DNA of 64,000 nt from Veillonella sp. (GTDB lineage: Bacteria > Bacillota > Negativicutes > Veillonellales > Veillonellaceae), in contig NZ_JAGZMO010000003.1 of assembly GCF_018364065.1 (NCBI RefSeq), positions 62,001 to 126,000 on the forward strand, read 5' to 3'. The translations under genes were made by a program, and so were the position numbers. A model generated the notes under the pieces. The model did no database searches, was not told where the DNA came from, and saw only the letters and a program-made list of their open reading frames with translations. Below, piece by piece: positions 53,651 to 61,978 of the stretch (within the stretch, counting starts at the first letter, position 1; each line of letters starts with the position of its first letter).

Positions 53651-54766
53651 ATGATGATTTGGTTAGTTTTATTCGGCGGCGTGTTCCTGTTGGGAGCGAG
53701 CGGCCTGTTATATTTAATTTACAGCGTTAAACAGCTGCCTATTATTGCAGCGTTGGCAGCGCACGGTCACATCCTTCCTTGGCTGACCAGTGCGACCATC
53801 ATAATTATTCCCCTAGCAGTGATTTATATGGCATGGACTTACATGAATGCCATGGTGGTGCTTATACATCTCACCTTCTTCTGGCTCGTAGCCGATGGAA
53901 TTAAGGTGCTGGCACAAAAGTTTATGGAACAACCGATGCCGCCGTATTTTTCAGCAGGCTTAGCTATCGTGGTGACCTTGATTTACCTGGGCGTCGGCTG
54001 GGTACAGGCCAATCACGTGGCGCAGACGGATTATGCATTAACTTCGTCTAAACCGGTGGGCAACTTGCGCATCGCCATGTTCGGTGACTCCCATTTAGGA
54101 TCCACCTTTGATGCGGACGGTTTCGCGAAACATTTAAAACGCATTGAAGAGCAAAATCCGGATGTATTGATTATTGCGGGCGACTTTGTAGATGAACGAA
54201 CTACAAAAGCGGAAATGATTAAAGCTACGAGAGCGTTAAAAGATGTAAAAACCAAGTATGGTGTTTACTATGTATTTGGTAATCATGATAAAGGCATCTA
54301 TGCCCGTGGCGCGCGTGATTTCACCGGCGATGATTTAGTCGCCGAATTAGAGAAAAACGGAGTTGTAGTTCTTCAAGACGAAAGCATGTTGATAGACAAC
54401 CGTTTCTATATTATCGGCCGTCAGGATGCGTCTGAATTCGATTTCGGCGGCAGCCGTGCCGATATGGCCGACCTGGTTCAGCCGCTGGATAAGAGCAAAT
54501 ACATGATCGTATTGGATCACCAGCCGCGCGATTATGATGCGGAAGCAAACGCCAACGTGGACCTCGTATTGTCCGGCCACACACATGGTGGTCAGATGAT
54601 TCCACTTATGCAGTTGATTCGTTGGTTCAACCTGGGCGAAAATGACCGCCTCTATGGTATGGAACAACGTGGAAATACAAACTTCATCGTTACATCCGGT
54701 ATTTCCGACTGGGCGCTCCAGTTTAAAACCGGTACAAAATCTGAATACGTAATCGTTGATGTGTAA
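53651..54766 (+). CDS. Membrane-anchored metallophosphoesterase (YkuE-like)
   Basis: A 371-aa protein with about four N-terminal membrane helices (residues ~1-130) and a calcineurin-like phosphoesterase domain: GDSHLGSTFDADGF, AGDFVDERT, FGNHDKG and SGHTHGGQMIP carry the metal ligands. Relatives hydrolyse cell-envelope phospholipid or UDP-sugar phosphates. AGAGAGGAG precedes the two ATG codons at 53651/53654. Confidence 0.92.
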   Translation: MMIWLVLFGGVFLLGASGLLYLIYSVKQLPIIAALAAHGHILPWLTSATIIIIPLAVIYMAWTYMNAMVVLIHLTFFWLVADGIKVLAQKFMEQPMPPYFSAGLAIVVTLIYLGVGWVQANHVAQTDYALTSSKPVGNLRIAMFGDSHLGSTFDADGFAKHLKRIEEQNPDVLIIAGDFVDERTTKAEMIKATRALKDVKTKYGVYYVFGNHDKGIYARGARDFTGDDLVAELEKNGVVVLQDESMLIDNRFYIIGRQDASEFDFGGSRADMADLVQPLDKSKYMIVLDHQPRDYDAEANANVDLVLSGHTHGGQMIPLMQLIRWFNLGENDRLYGMEQRGNTNFIVTSGISDWALQFKTGTKSEYVIVDV

Positions 54767-54771
54767 TAATA

Positions 54772-54806
54772 AAAAGCCGTGCAGCGTATTGCACGGCTTT
54801 TATTTT
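54772..54806 (+). terminator. Metallophosphoesterase gene terminator
   Basis: AAAAGCCGTGCA pairs with TGCACGGCTTTT (54772-54801). A further hairpin, AGCCATCG/CGATGGCT, is at 54827-54857. Confidence 0.88.
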
Positions 54807-54873
54807 TTGTGAATTAAACTTAGTCAAGCCATCGTACTTTGATGTAATGCGATGGCTATTTATATTAAGGCAT

Positions 54874-54909
54874 AAAAAAACAGTGCCAAGTCATCATAAC
54901 CGGCACTGT
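54874..54909 (-). terminator. tRNA-Thr terminator
   Basis: On the minus strand ACAGTGCC/GGCACTGT (54880-54909) followed by T7, 16 bases after the tRNA 3' end. Confidence 0.85.
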
Positions 54910-54924
54910 ATAGGCATTCTTCAC

Positions 54925-55000
<76 letters not shown>

Positions 55001-55299
55001 ATGTCTACTCTGTTATTCTAGTCAATTTTATCTCATTAGTCAAGAATAAGGGACAAGTTTCAGAAATATCGATATATTGAGTTGCGTATCCTGTAGAAGT
55101 GTGATATTATTAAGTTGTAATAAAAATAGTTACAAGAAAAACAAAGAAATGGATAGTAAAGCAGTTATTAATGTAATAGTGATAAGTCCTGAGATTGTGA
55201 ATATAAACGCAATAATGATAGGTCTTGTGGGACTGAACGCAATAATTGCAAATAGAGAAATTTGCTAAGAATATACATTTCAAAAGGAGATGCATCAGT

Positions 55300-56112
55300 A
55301 TGAGTGTACAAGAAAAAATGCCGGTTCTTTTTATCGGTCACGGCTCACCAATGAATTTAATTGAAGATAATCCATGGACTAAAGAATGGGAACGTATGGA
55401 AAAAATGGTGCCTAAACCAAAGGCAATCTTAATGATTTCTGCACATTGGTTCGCTAAAACCACGGCGCTTCAGAGCGATGAAAATCCGGCCATGATTTAC
55501 GATATGTACGGATTCCCGGATCCAATTTACGAATTAAAATATCCTGCGTCTACATCCAAGGAATTAATTGGCCGTGTGCAGGAACTGTTAGGCGATAAAG
55601 TTGTGTTACAAGGAGACCGCGGTTACGATCATGGCGCCTATGCACCGCTTTTAAAAATGTATCCGGAAGCGACGATTCCGGTAGTGCAATTGTCGGTTAA
55701 CTATAAATTGAACGCCCGCGAATGGTTTGAAATCGGCCAGCTATTGAGCCCGCTTCGTGAAGAAGGTGTGCTCATTATGGGCAGCGGCGACATTGTACAT
55801 AACTTGCGACTCATCAATCCAAGCATGGGCAATACGCCATTACCTGAAGCGGAAGCTTTTGAAGAAACGTTACTTAGAAAAATAGATCCGGCGCAGGAAA
55901 ATGATTTGAAAGGTGCTCTTAATTGGGAATCCTTACCGGGCGCTCGCGTAGCGGCTGAACATCCGGATCATTTAGCTCCATTGTTCTATTGCTTAGGCGC
56001 TGTTCTCGGCCAAGGCAATGTAGATGAATTACAATTGCAGCCATATGGCATCGGTGCTCATGATTACGTATGGGGCAGCTTGAGCATGACCAGCTTGAGT
56101 TGGGGTCTATAA
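55300..56112 (+). CDS. ygiD: 4,5-DOPA-dioxygenase-like extradiol ring-cleavage protein (YgiD)
   Basis: A 270-aa LigB-superfamily protein. Metal ligands are in VLFIGHGSPMNLI, ISAHWFAKTTAL, RGYDHGAYAPL and GSGDIVHNLRL. E. coli YgiD opens L-DOPA; the natural substrate in an anaerobe is unknown, and the enzyme needs oxygen, so a different reaction is possible. The start at 55300 follows AAAGGAG; an upstream in-frame ATG at 55246 lacks a site. Confidence 0.9.
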   Translation: MSVQEKMPVLFIGHGSPMNLIEDNPWTKEWERMEKMVPKPKAILMISAHWFAKTTALQSDENPAMIYDMYGFPDPIYELKYPASTSKELIGRVQELLGDKVVLQGDRGYDHGAYAPLLKMYPEATIPVVQLSVNYKLNAREWFEIGQLLSPLREEGVLIMGSGDIVHNLRLINPSMGNTPLPEAEAFEETLLRKIDPAQENDLKGALNWESLPGARVAAEHPDHLAPLFYCLGAVLGQGNVDELQLQPYGIGAHDYVWGSLSMTSLSWGL

Positions 56113-56232
56113 TCTTGTAAATACATATATAACTGGCTGATGGTTTTAGTAATTAAAACCTAATAGCCAACAAAGCTTTGGAACTCTAAAATCATGATAG
56201 TTATTAAAAACCAATAATAAGATTGTAAAAAT

Positions 56233-56269
56233 AAAGCGGTTCGAAACGTGGTTTCGAGCCGCTTTTTCT
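56233..56269. terminator. Bidirectional terminator between ygiD and AEC gene
   Basis: AAAGCGGTTCGAAAC (56233-56247) pairs with GTTTCGAGCCGCTTT (56251-56265, one G-T) and is followed by T tract. Confidence 0.9.
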
Positions 56270-56290
56270 GTATAATTCGCTAGGTTTATT

Positions 56291-57271
56291 TTACATAATC
56301 GGATAGATGTAGAAGGCGTACATAATTGCCAGAGGCAAGGTTATGGCTGACAGCACCGTGGTAGCCATTACGATTTGTGTAGCCAGCTCTGCATTATTCT
56401 TCATTTCAAAGGCAATAAGCGCTGTATTTACAGCAGCCGGTACGCTGTAAGTAATAATGATAGCCTGAGCGGCAATCGGATTCACAGGGCCGTAGAAAAG
56501 GATGAATAACAACATAATGGCAGAGCTCAAAATAGGGCCGCCGATCAGACGAAGCGCCGATGCGATAAGAACGTCTTTTTTGAAGAAGTTATATGGCGTA
56601 CGGCTGATTTGCACGCCCAAGGTAATCATGGCCATGCCGACGAAAGCGCTGGCGAAGATGTTGAGCGGAGACCATACAATCAAAGTTGTCAGATCGTAAG
56701 GAATCAGGCGAGCCAAGAGGGCTGCCGGTGCCACGTAAACGAGCGGCATATGGAACACGAGGCTCAGGGCGTCGCGGCGTGTTAACATACCGCTGCCGGC
56801 CTGATAGAATCCGAGGGTGTTACAGAAAATCGTCTGAATAATAAAGGTGGCGATTACTGCAACGATGCCTGTATCAAGGTACGGCGTTTTGCCGTCTACG
56901 ATGTAAGGCATATTGGAAAATACGAAGGTTGCGATGGCAACACCGATGTTACCGCCGTTGTTGAACATGGTGGAGTTTTTTATAATCTGCGTTTTTCGAT
57001 TGTCATAGCCCATAAACTTTGACACAGCCCAGGCTAAGACGCCGTTCGACATGAGAATAACGAAAGCACCTAGGGCAATTTCAATGCTCTCATGATTTAA
57101 GTGGGCCGTATAAAGTGAACGGAATACATAGGCAGGGAGGAGAATGTAAAAGTTCAACTTGCTTAGCGAACGTAAGTCCAAGTTGAATTTTTTATCTAAA
57201 ACGAAGCCTACCACCACTAAAATAAGAATTGGGATGATACTGGTCCAGAAAATGTGAAGGAATAAAGTCAC
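56291..57271 (-). CDS. AEC-family (auxin efflux carrier-like) transporter
   Basis: A 326-aa, ten-helix membrane protein of the AEC family. Typical features are RSLYTAHLNHE, the SNGVLAW helix, NSTMFNNGGNIGVAI and SVPAAVNTALIAFEM. Bacterial members export or exchange malate, malonate or other organic acids. A GTG start at 57271 is used with GGAGG 9 bases upstream. Confidence 0.9.
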   Translation of the reverse strand: MTLFLHIFWTSIIPILILVVVGFVLDKKFNLDLRSLSKLNFYILLPAYVFRSLYTAHLNHESIEIALGAFVILMSNGVLAWAVSKFMGYDNRKTQIIKNSTMFNNGGNIGVAIATFVFSNMPYIVDGKTPYLDTGIVAVIATFIIQTIFCNTLGFYQAGSGMLTRRDALSLVFHMPLVYVAPAALLARLIPYDLTTLIVWSPLNIFASAFVGMAMITLGVQISRTPYNFFKKDVLIASALRLIGGPILSSAIMLLFILFYGPVNPIAAQAIIITYSVPAAVNTALIAFEMKNNAELATQIVMATTVLSAITLPLAIMYAFYIYPIM

Positions 57272-57862
57272 CTGTATAGCCTCCTTTTTACTAGCCCCGG
57301 TATTTGCCGGAATCAGGAATACTATGAATGCGTAGTTATAAAATGCCTATGAAGCTTCACAAAATCGTTTATAAAGCTGATACGAATCAAGTTGAAAGTA
57401 TCGCGCGAAAGGTATGATAAAACTGCGTAACGTAAAGAATAATATAAAGCGTTGAAATATTATTATAAACTGATAAAGTTGTTTATAACATAAAAAAACA
57501 CATAAAAAAAGGATGCTCCTTATGGTCAATGCCTCTCGGGGTTCCTCTCTATTACTATACAGAAATAGTCTCAAGTTGACAATGACTGAAAATGAAAAAT
57601 GGCTGTTTTTGCCTGTCATATGCAAAACTTTCAACGAAGTGCAGCATTGACTATAATCATTGATTATAATAGAAACAGAAAATATTTTATATATTACTGC
57701 GACCTTTTATTCAGGGGCCAAGGCAATCTATTTTTGTTTCCCTTACTTTTTGAAAAAAGTTTCGCTATAATGGATAGTAGAGTTAGTTATGAATCTGATT
57801 ATCAGAGTAAAGTGACTAAAATGAGTGAGCAGGGTATAGGTTTTGAGTAAAGGAGACGACGA
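57272..57862. other. AT-rich region upstream of modA
   Basis: About 590 bases between divergent AEC and modA genes without a supported gene. It holds the palindrome listed next. A ModE-type half-site or Moco riboswitch core was not seen. Confidence 0.5.
57652..57668. promoter_or_regulatory. Palindrome TATAATCA-T-TGATTATA
   Basis: A perfect 8-1-8 inverted repeat about 195 bases upstream of modA with the size and composition of a Fur/PerR-family box. Which regulator binds is unknown. Confidence 0.5.
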
Positions 57863-58678
57863 ATGAAATTTAAAAGTATGTATAAGGTATTGACGATAGC
57901 TGTATTGGGGGCGGCGCTGTTAGTAGCAGCCGGTTGCGGAAGCAGTACACAGACCGGCGGCAATACGATTGATAAGTCGCAAAAGATCACCGTGTCTGCA
58001 GCAGCAAGTTTGCAGGCGGCTATGACAGAGTTGAAAACTAATTTCATTAAAGAACATAATATGGATGAATCGCAAATTGCCATTAACTTCGGCGGTTCCG
58101 GCACATTGCGCCAACAGATTGAAAGCGGCGCACCGGCCAGCATTTTCGTATCAGCAGACGAAAAAAATATGAAAATGCTCCAGGATAAGCAGTTAGTGGA
58201 TAATGTAAAACCGCTCACAGCCAACTCATTGGTACTTATCATGCAAAAGGATAAAACACCTGTAAAAATCGATCAGCTGGGCAGCGTTAATCGATTGGCA
58301 ATCGGTACGGTAGAAACTGTTCCGGCCGGCAAATATGCCAAAGAAACATTGACGGCCCTTAATTTGTGGAATCAGGTAGAGCCGAACATCGTTTATGCAA
58401 AAGACGTTAAGGCTGTGGCAGCCTATGTAGCGGAAGGGTCTGCAGAAGCAGGCTTCGTGTATAAGACAGATGCGCTCGATTTGAAAGAAAAAGTACAAAT
58501 CACTGATACGGCACCGGCCAATTCACATACGCCAATTTTGTATCCAATCGGCATCGTTACAAAATATGACAGCCCATTGGCACAAGAGTTTTACAAGTAT
58601 TTAACCAGTGAAGAAGCACAGAAAGTGTTGGAAAAATACGGCTTTGCGCCTGTATCGGAAGCAACGCAGGCTAAATAA
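57863..58678 (+). CDS. modA: Molybdate ABC transporter substrate-binding lipoprotein
   Basis: A 271-aa lipoprotein: signal peptide with lipobox LVAAGC, then the ModA pattern ITVSAAASLQAAMTEL, NFGGSGTLRQQIESGAPASI and a C-terminal FYKYLTSEEAQKVLEKYGF. It binds molybdate or tungstate outside the inner membrane and feeds modBC. GGAGACG precedes the ATG. Confidence 0.95.
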   Translation: MKFKSMYKVLTIAVLGAALLVAAGCGSSTQTGGNTIDKSQKITVSAAASLQAAMTELKTNFIKEHNMDESQIAINFGGSGTLRQQIESGAPASIFVSADEKNMKMLQDKQLVDNVKPLTANSLVLIMQKDKTPVKIDQLGSVNRLAIGTVETVPAGKYAKETLTALNLWNQVEPNIVYAKDVKAVAAYVAEGSAEAGFVYKTDALDLKEKVQITDTAPANSHTPILYPIGIVTKYDSPLAQEFYKYLTSEEAQKVLEKYGFAPVSEATQAK

Positions 58679-58777
58679 GATCGTTATAGGAAGCTACTAA
58701 GCCATATTATCTTGGTTAGTCGACCTTAGCGATTATGTATTAAATATTCAAGTTAATTCACTGTATAGGAGGTAAGC

Positions 58778-59440
58778 ATGAGTCCGTTATGGCTATCGAT
58801 TGAAGTGGCGTCGATTGCCCTCGTAAATATCGTCATTGTAGGGCTCTGTTTGTCCTATGTTTTGAAGCGATACAATTTTAAAGGCAAGGCATTAATTGAT
58901 TCCATTGTTACCTTGCCTTTGGTTCTGCCACCCGTTGTGGTGGGCTTTGCGCTGTTGGTCGTATTCACACCCGGCAATGCTTTTGGCGCTTGGCTGGAAG
59001 CACATGGCCTTGGCGTAGTTTTTTCAAAAGCCGGCGCTGTATTGGCCTCGTCTATTATCGGATTCCCTTTGTTTTATCAAACGGTTCGAGCCGCTCTTGG
59101 ATCCGTAGATGCCACCATGGAAGATGTGGCGCGCACCTTGGGGGCTTCCGAACTTCGCATCTTTTTTACCATATCCATTCCTTTGGCTTGGAAAGGCATT
59201 TTAACCGGAGCCATACTGGCCTTTAGTCGTGCCCTTGGTGAATTCGGTGCTACCATCTTAATTGCCGGGAACATTCCGGGCCTCACGCGCACCATGCCGT
59301 TGGCCATTTATTCGTTGGTCGAGTTCGGTGACTACAGCGGTGCCTTTGAACTGGTTGGCTACATTTGCGCGTTAACTTTGGGGCTCCTGTGGTTCGTTCA
59401 TTTTATAACCAAAGGTACGCTCTTCGGAAATAGAGAGTAA
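58778..59440 (+). CDS. modB: Molybdate ABC transporter permease
   Basis: A 220-aa permease with five to six helices and the EAA loop VDATMEDVARTLGASELRIFF followed by SRALGEFGATILIAGNIPG, which is characteristic of ModB. It lies 99 bases after modA with AGGAGG before the ATG. Confidence 0.95.
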   Translation: MSPLWLSIEVASIALVNIVIVGLCLSYVLKRYNFKGKALIDSIVTLPLVLPPVVVGFALLVVFTPGNAFGAWLEAHGLGVVFSKAGAVLASSIIGFPLFYQTVRAALGSVDATMEDVARTLGASELRIFFTISIPLAWKGILTGAILAFSRALGEFGATILIAGNIPGLTRTMPLAIYSLVEFGDYSGAFELVGYICALTLGLLWFVHFITKGTLFGNRE

Positions 59441-59525
59441 TGCGGTTAGGTAGTTCACAAGTAAGAGCGACGTATCGCAGAAATTACCGCAATGGCAAAC
59501 TTGATTCAACAGATAGGAGAACGAA

Positions 59526-60149
59526 GTGCTTACATTTGATATTACGGTGGAACGGTCCAATCTGACTGTAACGGCCGAGGGGACGCTCAATGAGGGCATT
59601 ACGGCGCTAACGGGTGCATCGGGAAGCGGCAAGTCCACCATTATAAAAAGCCTGGCCGGGTTATTGAAACCGCAAGCCGGGCGCATAGTAAAAGACGATG
59701 AAGTTTGGTTCGATAGTGAAAAGAAGTTATTTTTGGCACCGCAGAAGCGCTTTGTAGGTTACATGCCGCAGGGGAACATCGTGTTTCCCCACATGAGCGT
59801 GGTGCACAATATTACATACAGCAAGCGCGGCGATGAAGCTTTATTGGAGCGAATCTTAACTCGACTGCAGCTGACGCGTTATGCGAAGACGAAAGCAGGC
59901 CGTCTGTCAGGAGGCGAACAACAACGTGTGGCGCTGGGACGGGCCTTATACGCTAAACCGGTCGTACTGTTGCTGGACGAACCGCTGTCAGCGCTGGATT
60001 GGGATTTACGAAGCAACGTACGCGATGATTTAGTGCAGATCATTGAAGAATGGAAAATCCTTTGCCTGTGGGTTACTCACGACAAAGACGAGGCGGAAGC
60101 CGTGGGGCGGACGCGATGGCGCTGTGAGGAAGGGTTGTTGAAAGTCTAG
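59526..60149 (+). CDS. modC: Molybdate ABC transporter ATP-binding protein (short)
   Basis: A 207-aa ATPase: Walker A GASGSGKST, Q-loop YMPQGNIVFPHMSV, signature LSGGEQQRVALGRAL, Walker B VVLLLDEPLSALD and H-loop WVTHDKDEAEAV. It is shorter than typical ModC (~350 aa) because the C-terminal TOBE/Mop molybdate-sensing domain is missing, a form found in some Firmicutes. A GTG start follows AGGAG. It completes the mod operon. Confidence 0.88.
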   Translation: MLTFDITVERSNLTVTAEGTLNEGITALTGASGSGKSTIIKSLAGLLKPQAGRIVKDDEVWFDSEKKLFLAPQKRFVGYMPQGNIVFPHMSVVHNITYSKRGDEALLERILTRLQLTRYAKTKAGRLSGGEQQRVALGRALYAKPVVLLLDEPLSALDWDLRSNVRDDLVQIIEEWKILCLWVTHDKDEAEAVGRTRWRCEEGLLKV

Positions 60150-60168
60150 AGTCAGCGTTATTGAGGAC

Positions 60169-60247
60169 TATAGGATTAGGCTTATAGGACAAAAAGGTTA
60201 TAGACAAAGAATTATAGACAAAAGAGTTATAAAAGAGCTATAGGACA
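60169..60247. repeat. Iterated TTATAGRACAAA words after modC
   Basis: Six related words (CTATAGG, TTATAGGACAAAA, TTATAGACAAA twice, TTATAAAAG, CTATAGGACAAAA) at about 14-bp spacing. Low-complexity spacer similar to that at 4793. Confidence 0.6.
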
Positions 60248-60254
60248 AAACGAA

Positions 60255-60287
60255 AAGCCCGTCGGACGTATCCGACGGGCTTCTTTG
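60255..60287. terminator. Bidirectional terminator between modC and rubrerythrin
   Basis: AAGCCCGTCGGA pairs with TCCGACGGGCTT over 12 bp with loop CGTA. The minus-strand tail (TTTTCGTTTTG) is the stronger one. Confidence 0.88.
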
Positions 60288-60300
60288 TACTTTGTTTTTA

Positions 60301-60525
60301 AAAACCACCTGGTTTTGATTATAAAACGCCACTTGGCGAAAGTACCGTTGCACCTTGCAATGTTTGATAAATTCACACTTGTTTGAATTGTTTCAGGGAC
60401 TAAACTTTTAGTTTGAAATTAAGTCACTTGGCATTGATTGATAGAACTAAACTTTTAGCTTATGTTGAGTCACTTGACGAAAAAGATAAGACTAAACTTT
60501 TAGTTCTTAGAAAATGTCACCTGAC
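60301..60525. repeat. Array of ten mini-hairpins with constant ACYT loop
   Basis: Inverted repeats centred at about 60308, 60332, 60354, 60379, 60405, 60427, 60452, 60473, 60497 and 60520 (mean spacing 23.6). Stems differ: AAAACC/GGTTTT, CGCC/GGCG, TTGC/GCAA, AATTCA/TGAATT, CTAA/TTAG three times, GTC/GAC. Every loop reads ACCT, ACTT or ACCTT. The last three double units are a ~46-bp tandem repeat. It lies in the rubrerythrin 3' side. Confidence 0.75.
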
Positions 60526-60552
60526 TATACATATCCGGATTTCCGGTATTAA

Positions 60553-61101
60553 TTATAATGTAGTACCTGTGTATTCATGGAAGAATGCTTGTGGATGAGC
60601 ACATACAGGGCAAAGCTGAGGAGCTTCAGTACCTACATGGATGTGACCGCAGTTAGCGCAGATCCAAGCAACAGGTTTTTCGCGTTTGAATACGCGGCCT
60701 TCTTTTACAAAGTTTACAAGATCTAAATAACGTTCTTCGTGACGAGCTTCGATTTTGCCCACTTGTTCAAATAAATAAGCAATCTTAGTGAAACCTTCTT
60801 CTTTTGCTACTTTAGCAAATTCAGGGTACATTTCAGTGTGTTCGTAGTTTTCGCCTGCTGCAGCATCTTGGAGGTTAACAACTACGTCGGAGCTAACTTC
60901 GCCACCGTGTAATAATTTGAACCAAACTTTAGCATGAGCGCTTTCGTTGATAGCAGTTTCTTCAAAATAATCAGCAATTTTGTTTAAACCAGCTTTACGA
61001 GCAGCACCTGCGTAGTAAGTGTATTTGCGGTTGGCTTGAGATTCGCCGGCAAATGCAGCCTGTAAGTTTTGTTCTGTTTTAGTACCTTTTAATTCTGACA
61101 T
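60553..61101 (-). CDS. Rubrerythrin
   Basis: A 182-aa rubrerythrin: an N-terminal ferritin-like diiron domain with AAFAGESQANRKYTYYA, FEETAINESAHAKVWF and GKIEARHEERY (Glu/His ligands), and a C-terminal rubredoxin-like domain with CANCGHIH and CPVCAHPQAFF. It reduces H2O2 to water with NADH-derived electrons in anaerobes. The start at 61101 is chosen because AAAAGGAG lies 9 bases upstream; longer in-frame starts have none. It has a strong promoter with two putative iron/peroxide sites. Confidence 0.96.
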   Translation of the reverse strand: MSELKGTKTEQNLQAAFAGESQANRKYTYYAGAARKAGLNKIADYFEETAINESAHAKVWFKLLHGGEVSSDVVVNLQDAAAGENYEHTEMYPEFAKVAKEEGFTKIAYLFEQVGKIEARHEERYLDLVNFVKEGRVFKREKPVAWICANCGHIHVGTEAPQLCPVCAHPQAFFHEYTGTTL

Positions 61102-61234
61102 TGAAATCGCACTCCTTTTCGTATGCCCACCGGGGCATTGCAATTTAGATGAACTTACATTCAAATTGTAAATATAAACTTTTAAAACAGCTTACTTAAA
61201 CACTCGTTAAGTAATAACAATTCAAACTAATGAA

Positions 61235-61250
61235 TAATCATTGTTGATTA
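61235..61250 (-). promoter_or_regulatory. Putative peroxide/iron operator at rubrerythrin
   Basis: TAATCA-ACAA-TGATTA on the coding strand, a perfect 6-4-6 inverted repeat one base after the -10. It matches the dps and ahpC elements. Confidence 0.65.
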
Positions 61251-61251
61251 C

Positions 61252-61280
61252 ATTATAAGCTATGAAATTGAGAAAATCAA
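61252..61280 (-). promoter_or_regulatory. Rubrerythrin promoter
   Basis: On the minus strand TTGATT (61280-61275), 17 bases, TATAAT (61257-61252). Confidence 0.82.
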
Positions 61281-61314
61281 GGGTAGATTTTAAAAAAGTC
61301 CTAAAAAATTCTAT

Positions 61315-61331
61315 TTGATAATTCTTATCAA
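61315..61331. promoter_or_regulatory. Fur-box-like palindrome
   Basis: TTGATAA-TTC-TTATCAA. The inner 15 bases match the Fur 7-1-7 consensus TGATAAT-N-ATTATCA at all but one position; it lies 35 bases upstream of the rubrerythrin -35. Confidence 0.6.
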
Positions 61332-61721
61332 TGGCTCTGTTGACGCACTTTTGGAGCCAAGAAAACTCGCGTGTATTGTGGGAGTTTCTAAAAGTATAAA
61401 TGAGAATGAAAGTCGTTATTATATAAAATGAAATGAGAATTGATAGAGAATGGATACAATTTAAGGATAAAATCCATGTTTAATCGGTTGTAAAGGAACT
61501 GTTCGTCTTGCTTTGTAAGTATATAGATTTTACAGATAACTGACGAAGCATATCACCGGGACTTGGCATTAATGGTATAATAAAAGATAACAGATTACGA
61601 TATGACACAACTGCTAAGTAGCATGACATGCGGTCGCCGGGTAACATGTAAAAGGGTTACGGCTAAGGTTACGATGCAACAGAAATACAGATACTATTGG
61701 CATATAGAAAGGAAAATACCT
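61332..61721. other. Intergenic region before DUF951 gene
   Basis: About 390 bases without a supported gene; TATAAT at 61576-61581 is a likely -10 for the DUF951 gene, with no good -35. Confidence 0.45.
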
Positions 61722-61934
61722 ATGGCATTTGTTAGATATTATGTAGGCGATGTGGTTAAAATGAAGAAGGCGCACCCGTGCGGCAGCGATGAGTGGGAAG
61801 TGCGTCGCATTGGAGTGGATTTTAATATTGCCTGTAAAGGTTGTGGTCATCAGGTGATGATTCCACGCCCAAAATTTGAAAAGGCTGTTAAAAAATTGGT
61901 CTCCCGTCTGCCTGAAAACGAAGAAAAGCAATAG
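61722..61934 (+). CDS. DUF951 family small zinc-binding protein
   Basis: A 70-aa protein of the DUF951 (YyzM) family. Pattern: YVGDVVKMKKAHPCGSDEWE, RIGVDFNIACKGCGHQVMIP. The three Cys plus His fit a small zinc site. Function unknown, widely conserved in Firmicutes. The ATG at 61722 follows AGAAAGGA; upstream in-frame sequence is not needed. Confidence 0.9.
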   Translation: MAFVRYYVGDVVKMKKAHPCGSDEWEVRRIGVDFNIACKGCGHQVMIPRPKFEKAVKKLVSRLPENEEKQ

Positions 61935-61978
61935 AAGAGAAGTAATTAAAAAAGAATTATTTTAAAGGATACAAGTGA

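Noticed and set aside
55077..55268. A 63-codon frame upstream of ygiD
   Set aside because: No ribosome site, odd composition, and it lies in an AT-rich leader; repeats such as AACGCAATAAT there look like spacer sequence.
57272..57862. Moco riboswitch or ModE box upstream of modA
   Set aside because: No recognisable aptamer core or ModE consensus could be found; only the TATAATCA palindrome stands out.
60301..60525. CRISPR array
   Set aside because: Units are ~23 bp with changing sequence and no repeat-spacer alternation; no cas genes nearby.
60413..60598. A 61-codon frame across the hairpin array
   Set aside because: It runs through the inverted repeats and into the antisense end of rubrerythrin, and has no ribosome site.
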